A stretch of 6,282 nucleotides of DNA, from positions 1 to 6,282 of the forward strand of contig JBGUTC010000107.1 of assembly GCA_045132895.1 (NCBI GenBank), written 5' to 3'. The notes beneath the pieces are model-generated. The model was not told the DNA's origin and did no database searches. It saw only the letters and a list, made by a program, of their open reading frames with translations. This DNA is from UMGS755 sp045132895 (GTDB lineage Bacteria > Bacillota > Clostridia > UBA1381 > UBA9506). Of the stretch, positions 1 through 6,090 are shown piece after piece (positions within the stretch are counted from its first letter, which is position 1; each line of letters begins with the position of its first letter). Made by a program: the position numbers and the translations under genes.

Positions 1-256
1 AGAAGTACGGACCCGTCAGAAACGTTTTAAAGTTTTCAAAACCTATCCACGCACTGTCTGCCATTCCGCCATACAGCGAGTAATCCTTAAATGCAATCTG
101 AAGTCCCCACATCGGTCTGTATGTAAATAACAGCATGACGACGAGGAGCGGAAGAAGCATGATATACAGTGCCGTGTTATTTCTGCGGACACCGGATTTG
201 CCAAATCCTTTTTTCGGTTTTACTGCATTCGAACCGAGTTCCATTGTTTTTTTCAT
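1..256 (-). CDS. Sugar ABC transporter permease, LplB/YtcP type (N-terminal part)
   Basis: The first 85 codons of a gene that runs off the low-coordinate edge. The product starts with a basic, Lys/Arg-rich cytoplasmic tail (residues 1-26), followed by a hydrophobic first membrane segment (about 29-45, LYIMLLPLLVVMLLF). Next come the family-typical stretches RPMWGLQIAFKDY (47-59) and WIGFENFKTFL (70-80), which match the N-terminus of carbohydrate ABC permeases of the LplB/YtcP group (binding-protein-dependent transport inner membrane component). Such permeases form the membrane channel with a second permease of the YtcP/YesQ type, an extracellular lipoprotein and an MsmX-like ATPase; the partners would lie outside the window. 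The start at 256 is supported by a GAGGTGA Shine-Dalgarno site at 268-262, 5 nt upstream. It follows a terminator and a promoter-like sequence, so it probably begins its own transcript. The substrate cannot be read from this part, but the neighbouring genes suggest an oligosaccharide. Confidence 0.88.
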   Translation of the reverse strand, partial: MKKTMELGSNAVKPKKGFGKSGVRRNNTALYIMLLPLLVVMLLFTYRPMWGLQIAFKDYSLYGGMADSAWIGFENFKTFLTGPYF

Positions 257-274
257 GATATTCACCTCAGTATA

Positions 275-303
275 ATCATACCATATCAAGCGTCCTGTCG
301 CAA
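275..303 (-). promoter_or_regulatory. Candidate sigma-A promoter of the ABC permease gene
   Basis: On the minus strand a TTGCGA -35 box (303-298, 4 of 6 consensus bases) is separated by 17 nt from a TATGAT -10 box (280-275, 5 of 6). TGG directly precedes the -10, giving an extended -10 (TGnTATGAT). The predicted transcription start would be near 268, which leaves only about 12 nt of leader with the GAGGTGA Shine-Dalgarno at its very 5' end. That short leader is a reason for caution; a true start further upstream is possible. No other spot in 257-484 gave a better -35/-10 pair by eye. Confidence 0.45.
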
Positions 304-337
304 TCCTCATTTTTTGCGATATGTATTCAAAATTTGG

Positions 338-357
338 CATGCAGAACTATTTGCATG
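338..357. promoter_or_regulatory. Inverted repeat CATGCA-N8-TGCATG, possible operator
   Basis: A perfect 6-bp inverted repeat with an 8-bp spacer, 20 bp in total, lying 35 bp upstream of the -35 box of the candidate ABC permease promoter. Its position and symmetry fit a binding site for a dimeric regulator. It does not match the catabolite-responsive element consensus closely, and no regulator gene is present in the window to pair it with. The region is AT-rich, so a chance dyad cannot be excluded. Confidence 0.3.
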
Positions 358-369
358 AGTCTCAGGTGT

Positions 370-397
370 CATTTTTCGCATAGCATGACAAAAAATG
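370..397. repeat. Inverted repeat CATTTTT-N14-AAAAATG
   Basis: Arms of 7 bp at 370-376 and 391-397 enclose a 14-bp spacer that contains TCGCATAG overlap at 376-383. That octamer recurs as a direct repeat at 424-431. The arms are A/T runs, so the symmetry is weak evidence on its own. It is recorded because it lies between two other dyads in the same gap. Confidence 0.2.
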
Positions 398-408
398 AAC
401 ATAAATTG

Positions 409-427
409 GCGATTACGTAAAAATCGC
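409..427. promoter_or_regulatory. Inverted repeat GCGATT-N7-AATCGC, possible operator
   Basis: A perfect 6-bp inverted repeat with a 7-bp spacer (19 bp overall), which also contains the perfect palindrome TTACGTAA at 413-420. It lies about 105 bp upstream of the candidate -35 box and about 58 bp beyond the operon terminator. It could form a short hairpin in RNA, but no U-tract follows on either strand, so it is not a terminator. A regulator binding site is the more plausible reading; this is inference only. Confidence 0.25.
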
Positions 428-485
428 ATAGTCCCCACTAAAGAACGAAGATACATACGGTCATAACCTCTGAAAACAATCCATT

Positions 486-521
486 AAAAAACAGGCGAAC
501 GAAAAATCGTCCGCCTGTTTT
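486..521 (-). terminator. Rho-independent terminator of the esterase/dehydrogenase operon
   Basis: Read on the minus strand, AAAACAGGCG (521-512) pairs with CGCCTGTTTT (497-488). The inner GACGA (511-507) pairs with TCGTT (502-498), including one G-U pair that exists only in the minus-strand transcript. This gives a 15-bp stem with a UUUU loop, followed by a run of U to 486. The stem begins one nucleotide after the TAA stop codon of the Gfo/Idh dehydrogenase gene. The oriented G-U pair and the position after the last gene both argue for termination of minus-strand transcription, which separates the operon from the ABC permease gene. Confidence 0.9.
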
Positions 522-522
522 C

Positions 523-1551
523 TTATAGCGCCATATTATTTTTCTTATAGATTTCTTCAATGGCTTGCTGAGAACAAATGGCATCTTCTGCCGTTACGGG
601 AATATCGCCTTCACCCAGAACCGCTTTGCCAAAGGCTTCAATTTCTTTGGTGTACATATTCCCAAAGGTGACAGAAACAGAAACCGGCTCGACAGTACTT
701 CTGTTTTGCTGAGCATCATAACCACCCACATCCGGAACAGAAAGAACTTCAACTTCGCCGCCTTCAATCTGAGACAGCGTTCCCCTTGCCACAATACTGC
801 CGCGAGTTCCGTAAATTTCCAACTTGCTGACAGAGGCATCATCCGGAATATTAAACGCTGAATCCACCACACAAAGAGCACCGTTATTCATGCGGTAAAC
901 ACCGATACCGGCATCGTCAACAGGATATTTAAAAATTTGATTGCCGGTAAATCCGGTACTTTCAACCACTTCAAGACCGGTAATATAGCGAATCAAATCG
1001 ATGGAGTGAATGGCCATATCCAGCATCGCACCGCCACCGGAAAGTGCTCGGTTTTGCCGCCAGCAATTCTCAATTTCCGGGTACCAGCAGGTAAACTGTG
1101 CTCTGGCAGAAACCACTTCTCCGATTGTGCCAACAGATACCAGTTCACGCATTTTCTGATGGTAACTGTGGAACCGCATCATAAAGGCAACGCCCAGTTT
1201 AACCCCTTCCCGCTTACAGATTTCGCTGATTTCTTTAGATTCTGAAACAGAAAGACCCATGGGTTTTTCAAGCAGAATATGCTTTTTCGCTTTTGCCGCT
1301 TGTTCTACCTGCTCTTTATGACAGAAGACCGGCGAAGCAATATAAACCGCCTGAATCTCATCTAGCGCAAGCAGATCTTCTGCTTTATCAAAGGCAAAAG
1401 CCGCATGATATTTTTCTCTGCAGCGGTCTGCCGCCTCCTGATTTGCATCCATTACGGCAACCAGTTCCGCATTGTCTGCCAGCATCATCCCCGGCAACGT
1501 CCTGCGATCTGCTATGCCGCCGCAACCGATAACACCCCATTTAACTTTCAT
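523..1551 (-). CDS. Gfo/Idh/MocA-family NAD(P)-dependent sugar dehydrogenase
   Basis: A full-length member (342 residues; the family usually has 330-390) of the glucose-fructose oxidoreductase / inositol dehydrogenase family, which oxidises or epimerises sugars and cyclitols using NAD(P). The N-terminal Rossmann fold has the dinucleotide motif GCGGIA (residues 9-14) and an acidic D35 after strand 2 (VAVMD), which favours NAD(H). The family signature EKP lies at 95-97, with K96 the expected catalytic lysine. In the C-terminal domain GGGAMLDMAIH (172-182) supplies the expected D178 and H182. There is no signal peptide, so it is cytoplasmic. The start at 1551 is chosen over the in-frame ATG at 1563 because GGAGGA (1561-1556) lies ideally before 1551, while the upstream ATG overlaps this site and abuts the preceding stop codon. 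Last gene of the operon, 12 nt after the secreted hydrolase gene and ended by a terminator. The specific sugar is unknown. Confidence 0.93.
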   Translation of the reverse strand: MKVKWGVIGCGGIADRRTLPGMMLADNAELVAVMDANQEAADRCREKYHAAFAFDKAEDLLALDEIQAVYIASPVFCHKEQVEQAAKAKKHILLEKPMGLSVSESKEISEICKREGVKLGVAFMMRFHSYHQKMRELVSVGTIGEVVSARAQFTCWYPEIENCWRQNRALSGGGAMLDMAIHSIDLIRYITGLEVVESTGFTGNQIFKYPVDDAGIGVYRMNNGALCVVDSAFNIPDDASVSKLEIYGTRGSIVARGTLSQIEGGEVEVLSVPDVGGYDAQQNRSTVEPVSVSVTFGNMYTKEIEAFGKAVLGEGDIPVTAEDAICSQQAIEEIYKKNNMAL

Positions 1552-1555
1552 AATA

Positions 1556-1561
1556 TCCTCC
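1556..1561 (-). promoter_or_regulatory. Ribosome binding site that sets the dehydrogenase start
   Basis: GGAGGA on the minus strand, 4 nt before the ATG at 1551. The longer reading from ATG 1563 would put this site inside the coding sequence and would leave only a weak GAGAAA upstream. The chosen start also gives the usual family N-terminus, with strand 1 (VKWGVIG) beginning at residue 3. Confidence 0.75.
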
Positions 1562-1563
1562 AT

Positions 1564-4500
1564 TTAATTTCTCGGCAATGTAACCAGTTTTGTTGATGTC
1601 ATCAAACCGTTTGAATCTGTAAAATCAACATAGAAATAGGTGGTTCCCTGAGGAATACTAAAGGTATAAGTATTGCCACTATTTGTGTATGATGTGCTCT
1701 CGTTGAAGGCAAACAACGCCGTGCTGCCATCTTCGTGATAGGTGATATCCTCTGTCGTATAGTAAAGTTTAACACTTGCAATACTCTTACCCGCGGGAAT
1801 ATCAAGGGTTACAGTTGCCTTGTCGCCGGATACAGTAACCTCACCCGGACGAACCAGTTTCTTGCCCTCTGCTACAATCGAGTCAGCAAACGCATAAACC
1901 TCTTCCCGTGCCCATGCATCCGGATGGTCATGGCGGAAGTTCGGGATAATGCACATCGTGCCCCGGTCTCCTACTAAAGACGCGGTTTTATTGTAAATAT
2001 TAATATCAAACGCCGGATCACGGTCTCCGCTGATAAACAGAATCGGGAGGTTCGATTTCTTAATGAAGTTTGATGCATCCCATGCCATCTTTTCACGGGT
2101 CATCAAATCAGACATATACGTCTGGCTCTCATACAGGTAACCGCAGCCATAGATCGGAACCGCAAAAGCAAAGCGGTTATCCACACCTAAGGTCGTACTG
2201 GTTACAACGCTACCCCAGGATACGCCGGTAACGCCGATTTTGGAACTGTCGACTTCCGGCAGACTGCGCAGGATACTGTTTGCTTTAATCACAGCCGTCA
2301 CAGCATGATACATCCAGACACTTTCCTGAGAGTAAAGGTCCGTATAGTTATCCTGCCAGGGGCCTGCCCAGGCGTGTCTTCTTCTGGAATCCGGTGAATT
2401 GACATCCGGTACACAGCCGTTTAAGTCCATAGCAATGGCCGCATAACCACGACGGTTCCATTCATTTACAAACTGGGGATATGCCGTACCGCCGCCACCG
2501 TGTACAACAACAACAGCGGGAACAGGATTCGCAGCAGAAGCACCCTCCGGGAGACCCAGGTATGCAAAATGCTTGGTCGGATTGCCCTTATAAGGCTCGC
2601 CATCAAACATAATCTCCTGGATTTGCGGATATCTTGAACCGATATCTGCTTCTGTATAGCCTAAGTCTGTTGCCGGACGGTATACCGGCACTTCACCTAA
2701 CAGTCTTTCCTGATCAAAAACAATTTCATCTTCTAAAGAAACCATCTCTGTTACCGGCTGCACGGTATCAAGGCGCATAACAAAGGCCTTGACCGAATGT
2801 TTGGTGCAATTACCAGCGAGGTTAAGAGACATTGTCACATCCGGGTAGCCAACTGTTCCCTCTACCTGACTTTCTTCAACATCTTTTTTAACGACCTCAA
2901 CCAGCATACCCGCTTGATCATAGTGGGCAAGAAGCAGCGTTGCTTTTGTATCTTCTGTAGGACGGTTTTTTACCAGTCGGATTGTCGCGTTTACCTGGGT
3001 TGTTGCCGGGGTCAGGTTCTTAATCATAGTGCCGCCGGCATTGGTCAGTTTAAAGCTCGTAACCGTAAAGTCGCTATTGTCATCGAATGCTTCTGCTACA
3101 GCATACTCTCTTCCGTACATATTATCTACATAGAGCGTGCTGTTGCCGGACATTCTGAAACCAAGACTGCGGAAAGGTCTGCGGGCATTCCAGAGGGGAT
3201 CATCCATGCTGATGGGATTTTCGTAAATCGCCATGCCGTTAATGTAGGCAACCCAGCTCTTTTTAGCCGTGTTAAAATCAATGTTAAAGTGGAACCATTC
3301 TCCTGTCTTAAGGTCTAAGTGTCTCTTGGAGAAAATCCGGTCACTCTGACCGAATAACAGGTAAACCCCTTGTGTTGTAAAGTCTAAACCAACGCGCGCC
3401 TCTAAAGCAGCACCGTTAATTTCGAAGAATACACGGTTGCCGTTTGTTGCACTGGCATCCGGAACAAAGGCTAAATCACAACCAAAAGCATAGCGTTTTC
3501 CGAATTCACCGCAGTTGATACTGTCTTCATGTTTATACCGAAGACCCAACTGGCTGACGGAAGCATTCGTAATTTTTAACGCTGTGGATTCTTCTCTTGT
3601 GCTTTTTGCCATGGAAACAGCCATGACAGAAGAATTGTCAAAGGTCCAGCCTGCGCCGGCTTCTTCTGAAGATTTCAAATTATTAAAGTCTAAATCAAAC
3701 TTACCGCCGGCAAAAGGCTCACTTCCGGCAGGTGCAACGGTAAAATAAAAGTTCTTCTCCACCGTTTCGTCATCAACAGAAACGGTCGCCGTTACTTTAA
3801 CGGATTGAGGAAGATCACCGCGGGTAACCACGCCGGCAGGAGTGATGGCACTGCTATCCGTACTCCAGGTAATGGTTGTGCCAGTATATTCACCGTCTGC
3901 ATCAGCATAAAAATCCTTGTAGTTTGTGCTGAGCGTCAGATTCTTAGTAATCGCACCGTTGACCTCATCTGTCAAAGCCGATTTTTTGATTTTCTCTGCA
4001 ATATAAGACGCCTTTTCCTGGTCGTTCAGCGTAATCTCTCCCAGATTATAAATCATCACGTCGTCAACGGAACCCTCATGAGCATAGAAACGGGCAAGCT
4101 GAATCAGCAGGAAGTTTGCCGGACCGGGATAGGAATACATAGAACCCTGATATACGCCATCCATATAAACGGACATATTTCTTGCCAGGGTACCTTCTTC
4201 TGAAACGGTATCCTCGTTATCAATGATAAATACAAAATCATGCCAGGAATTGGTATATCCGGGGAGCGAGATCGATGTCAAACCGTTACCGCCCGTCAGA
4301 TTGGCATTGTCAAAAAAGGCTGTGTGTTCCACATAAAAACCATCTGTAGTTTTTGAATTGGAACTGCCGATTTTTGCCCGAAGCGCCATCATGGTAAGAC
4401 CTGTCGTCGGCAGATTGTTATGATATGTATACAGTCTTACATTCTGATAAGCATGGCCCGGTGTCACAACCTGAGCGTGATAATATTTCGTGTTATCACT

Positions 4501-4962
4501 TAAAATTTCTGCTTTTTGTGTCTCTTCATCGTAATCACACTGCCAACCGTTTGTTACAGCGTGGTTTGTGATAGCCCCTGCCGTGAAGTCCTCAAAGTCT
4601 TCAAAGAACACTTCTTCGCCACCGGTAGGTAATACGAGCAGTTTCTTTTCCGTACCTTTAATGGTCTTCCCTCCGGCTGTGAAGTTCGGCGTAACCGTTA
4701 CATGTTTGAACAATGCGCCGTGAGTAACCGCTCCGTCTGCGCTGATAACTGACGGGTTATCACTCTCATAGGTAACCACATAGCTTGTTCCGCCAACAGT
4801 TGCGGTTGCCGGCAAATTGTTTCCGGATACATACATCGCACCCTTATCTGCCAGGGAAAGAGATGCATCCAGTTCTGATTGGGTCGCTGCCAGAACCGTC
4901 ATCTGGGGCAGAACTGTCAGCGCCATAAGCATAGCCAGACATAAAGTAACAAATCTCTTCAT
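1564..4962 (-). CDS. Secreted multidomain esterase: (Ig-like + LamG-like) x2, linker, alpha/beta-hydrolase
   Basis: A 1132-residue exported protein. Residues 1-25 form a Sec signal peptide (MKR, hydrophobic core to about 19, predicted cut after VLA). Residues about 28-112 and 320-411 resemble atrophied bacterial Ig-like domains (cores SDNPSVISADGAVT and WSTDSSAITPAGVVT). Each is followed by a concanavalin-A/LamG-like beta-sandwich (about 115-308 and 415-620; NMSVYMDGVYQG and WVAYINGMAIY are typical strands). A beta-rich linker spans about 625-745. The catalytic alpha/beta-hydrolase (about 755-1032) has the oxyanion-type HGGGG (821-825), nucleophile elbow GVSWG with S915, acid D982 (SGDRDP) and histidine H1011 or H1013 (FRHDHPDAW). 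A last beta domain covers 1035-1132. The catalytic part resembles acetylxylan-esterase/prolyl-oligopeptidase-like hydrolases, so deacylation of a glycan is likely but a peptidase cannot be excluded. No LPXTG, SLH or membrane anchor is visible. The start is supported by AAGGAG at 4976-4971, 8 nt upstream. It sits 20 nt after the cupin gene. Confidence 0.88.
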   Translation of the reverse strand: MKRFVTLCLAMLMALTVLPQMTVLAATQSELDASLSLADKGAMYVSGNNLPATATVGGTSYVVTYESDNPSVISADGAVTHGALFKHVTVTPNFTAGGKTIKGTEKKLLVLPTGGEEVFFEDFEDFTAGAITNHAVTNGWQCDYDEETQKAEILSDNTKYYHAQVVTPGHAYQNVRLYTYHNNLPTTGLTMMALRAKIGSSNSKTTDGFYVEHTAFFDNANLTGGNGLTSISLPGYTNSWHDFVFIIDNEDTVSEEGTLARNMSVYMDGVYQGSMYSYPGPANFLLIQLARFYAHEGSVDDVMIYNLGEITLNDQEKASYIAEKIKKSALTDEVNGAITKNLTLSTNYKDFYADADGEYTGTTITWSTDSSAITPAGVVTRGDLPQSVKVTATVSVDDETVEKNFYFTVAPAGSEPFAGGKFDLDFNNLKSSEEAGAGWTFDNSSVMAVSMAKSTREESTALKITNASVSQLGLRYKHEDSINCGEFGKRYAFGCDLAFVPDASATNGNRVFFEINGAALEARVGLDFTTQGVYLLFGQSDRIFSKRHLDLKTGEWFHFNIDFNTAKKSWVAYINGMAIYENPISMDDPLWNARRPFRSLGFRMSGNSTLYVDNMYGREYAVAEAFDDNSDFTVTSFKLTNAGGTMIKNLTPATTQVNATIRLVKNRPTEDTKATLLLAHYDQAGMLVEVVKKDVEESQVEGTVGYPDVTMSLNLAGNCTKHSVKAFVMRLDTVQPVTEMVSLEDEIVFDQERLLGEVPVYRPATDLGYTEADIGSRYPQIQEIMFDGEPYKGNPTKHFAYLGLPEGASAANPVPAVVVVHGGGGTAYPQFVNEWNRRGYAAIAMDLNGCVPDVNSPDSRRRHAWAGPWQDNYTDLYSQESVWMYHAVTAVIKANSILRSLPEVDSSKIGVTGVSWGSVVTSTTLGVDNRFAFAVPIYGCGYLYESQTYMSDLMTREKMAWDASNFIKKSNLPILFISGDRDPAFDINIYNKTASLVGDRGTMCIIPNFRHDHPDAWAREEVYAFADSIVAEGKKLVRPGEVTVSGDKATVTLDIPAGKSIASVKLYYTTEDITYHEDGSTALFAFNESTSYTNSGNTYTFSIPQGTTYFYVDFTDSNGLMTSTKLVTLPRN

Positions 4963-4982
4963 TTTTTTCTCTCCTTACATAC

Positions 4983-5327
4983 TTAGTCTAAAATGATTAA
5001 CGCAATAAAGGTCAGCATCGCTGTTCCGGTATTTTTAATCCCATGCCCTTCACCGGACGGCGTAAACGTTACTGTGCCGGGAGAAACCGGAACCTCTTTA
5101 CCATTATCGTTATATAAGCCTTCACCGGAAATAATATAGTAACTTTCGCATTCTCCGGTATGGATATGAAATTCAACTTCTTCCCCGGGCTTCAGTTCTG
5201 CTAAAGCAAACGTCCGGAGTTTTTCATTTTTCCCTTCAAAGTCTGCCAGATTCGAAAGCAGCAACTTAACCTCTCCTGCTGCGTTGCTTTCCGTCGTCAG
5301 TACAAGTTCCTCTTTTGTTTTGATCAT
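4983..5327 (-). CDS. Small single-domain cupin (Cupin_2 type)
   Basis: A 114-residue protein with one conserved cupin barrel. Motif 1 is PGEEVEFHIHTGECESYYIISGEG split around its ligands: H54, H56 and E61, followed by the G68-E69-G70 turn. Motif 2 is the segment 83-100, with P90, G94 and H95. All four usual metal ligands (two His, Glu, His) are present, so it probably binds a divalent metal. Small cupins of this kind act as sugar isomerases or epimerases, as lyases, or as ligand-sensing proteins; the sequence alone does not decide between them. There is no signal peptide, so it is cytoplasmic. It lies 17 nt after the SGNH esterase stop codon and 20 nt before the secreted hydrolase, with an AAAGGGGA ribosome binding site at 5342-5335. 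Its place in the cluster suggests a role in handling the released sugar. Confidence 0.88.
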   Translation of the reverse strand: MIKTKEELVLTTESNAAGEVKLLLSNLADFEGKNEKLRTFALAELKPGEEVEFHIHTGECESYYIISGEGLYNDNGKEVPVSPGTVTFTPSGEGHGIKNTGTAMLTFIALIILD

Positions 5328-5344
5328 GATTCTATCCCCTTTCC

Positions 5345-6070
5345 CTATAAGTCCATAATCATTTCCAGGAGAGATTCTGCAAACAAGGTGTGCATCTCTC
5401 TGGATGGATGGTTTAAGTGATTACACAGAAGGCCTGTTGTATCGACGCCCTGCTGCTTCATTTTCTGCCACTTAGCACGGCAATCGCAAACCGGAACCGA
5501 AAGTTTCCGGCAAAGTTCTTTTGCTTTCTCAAAATACAGATCTGCCATGCCGCTTACTTGCGTTTTGGTAATAACCTCTGCTGAATACATCAGACCGGGA
5601 ATATCGTGAATTTCCGGTACAATCCGGTCTGCCATTAAATTAGGAGTCAGAAAAATCGTTTCAATCCCGGCTTCCTGCAAAGTCAGAAAAATCTTTTCAA
5701 GATTCTCTACATAAGCAGTCAGCCCCGCTTCACCCTCCAGGCAGTCATTCGTACCAAAACAAACAACAACTAAGTCCGGAGAATAAGCAAGCACATCCCG
5801 CTGCAACCGCTGATATCCGCAAGCGGCATCTGTTCCGTTATTCCCTGCATTGATTATATTGATGCGCGCCTTGGGATATAAAACATTCAGTTTTCTCCTG
5901 AGCTGCGCATGGTAAACATTGTCGTAATCAAAGATGCAGTCGAATTTTCCGTCCTCGCCTTTTTTTAATTCGAAAACACCTTGGGTAATGCTATCTCCTA
6001 AAAACGCTGCCGTAGCGCTTTTTTCATTGGCAGATGCATGGCTTTTCTCCAATAACTTAACAAAGTTCAT
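5345..6070 (-). CDS. Cytoplasmic SGNH/GDSL hydrolase (probable carbohydrate esterase)
   Basis: A 241-residue single-domain SGNH hydrolase, the usual size for the family. Block I is FLGDSITQG with nucleophile S27, block II is NAGNNGTDA with G76, block III is FGTND (105-109) with N108, and block V is NHLNHPS with catalytic H221. In most SGNH enzymes an Asp lies three residues before this His; here the position is H218, so the enzyme may use a Ser-His dyad or recruit another acid. No signal peptide or membrane segment is present, so it acts in the cytoplasm, unlike the secreted esterase of the same operon. Family members remove acetyl or other acyl groups from sugars and lipids. It is 20 nt downstream of the preceding gene's stop and 17 nt upstream of the cupin gene. 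The start follows the family N-terminus, although its nearest Shine-Dalgarno is unusual (see 6071-6083). Confidence 0.9.
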   Translation of the reverse strand: MNFVKLLEKSHASANEKSATAAFLGDSITQGVFELKKGEDGKFDCIFDYDNVYHAQLRRKLNVLYPKARINIINAGNNGTDAACGYQRLQRDVLAYSPDLVVVCFGTNDCLEGEAGLTAYVENLEKIFLTLQEAGIETIFLTPNLMADRIVPEIHDIPGLMYSAEVITKTQVSGMADLYFEKAKELCRKLSVPVCDCRAKWQKMKQQGVDTTGLLCNHLNHPSREMHTLFAESLLEMIMDL

Positions 6071-6083
6071 CTCCTTGCACCTT
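6071..6083 (-). promoter_or_regulatory. Unusual double ribosome binding site of the SGNH hydrolase gene
   Basis: The best Shine-Dalgarno match, AAGGAG (6076-6071), touches the ATG with no spacer, which is too close for normal initiation. A second match, AAGGTG (6083-6078), lies 7 nt from the ATG and is the likelier site. No other in-frame ATG or GTG nearby would fit AAGGAG better; a TTG at codon 7 is 18 nt away. Confidence 0.5.
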
Positions 6084-6090
6084 CCCCGCT

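Noticed and set aside
409..427. GCGATT/AATCGC hairpin as a second terminator
   Set aside because: The stem is only 6 bp and no U-tract follows on either strand.
307..429. A 40-codon minus-strand open frame upstream of the ABC permease (ATG at 429, TGA at 309-307)
   Set aside because: Only a weak GTGGGG precedes it, the product is basic and featureless, and the frame lies upstream of the candidate promoter. A leader peptide is possible but not supported.
565..861. Plus-strand open frames across the Gfo/Idh gene
   Set aside because: They are antisense shadows of a gene with all family motifs intact and show no ribosome binding site or domain.
1552..1563. Upstream ATG at 1563 as the start of the dehydrogenase
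   Set aside because: It overlaps the GGAGGA site that serves the ATG at 1551 and has only a weak site of its own; translational coupling from the upstream stop remains a minor alternative.
1564..1584. C-terminal LPRN of the secreted esterase as a sortase signal
   Set aside because: There is no LPXTG, and no hydrophobic segment or basic tail follows; the protein simply ends there.
2797..3318. A 173-codon plus-strand open frame opposite the secreted esterase gene
   Set aside because: It lies wholly antisense to the LamG/linker part of a gene with clear domains, has no evident ribosome binding site and its translation shows no recognisable motif.
3805..4203. A 132-codon plus-strand open frame
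   Set aside because: It is antisense to the Ig-like/LamG-like region of the secreted esterase, and its translation looks like a shadow of that gene.
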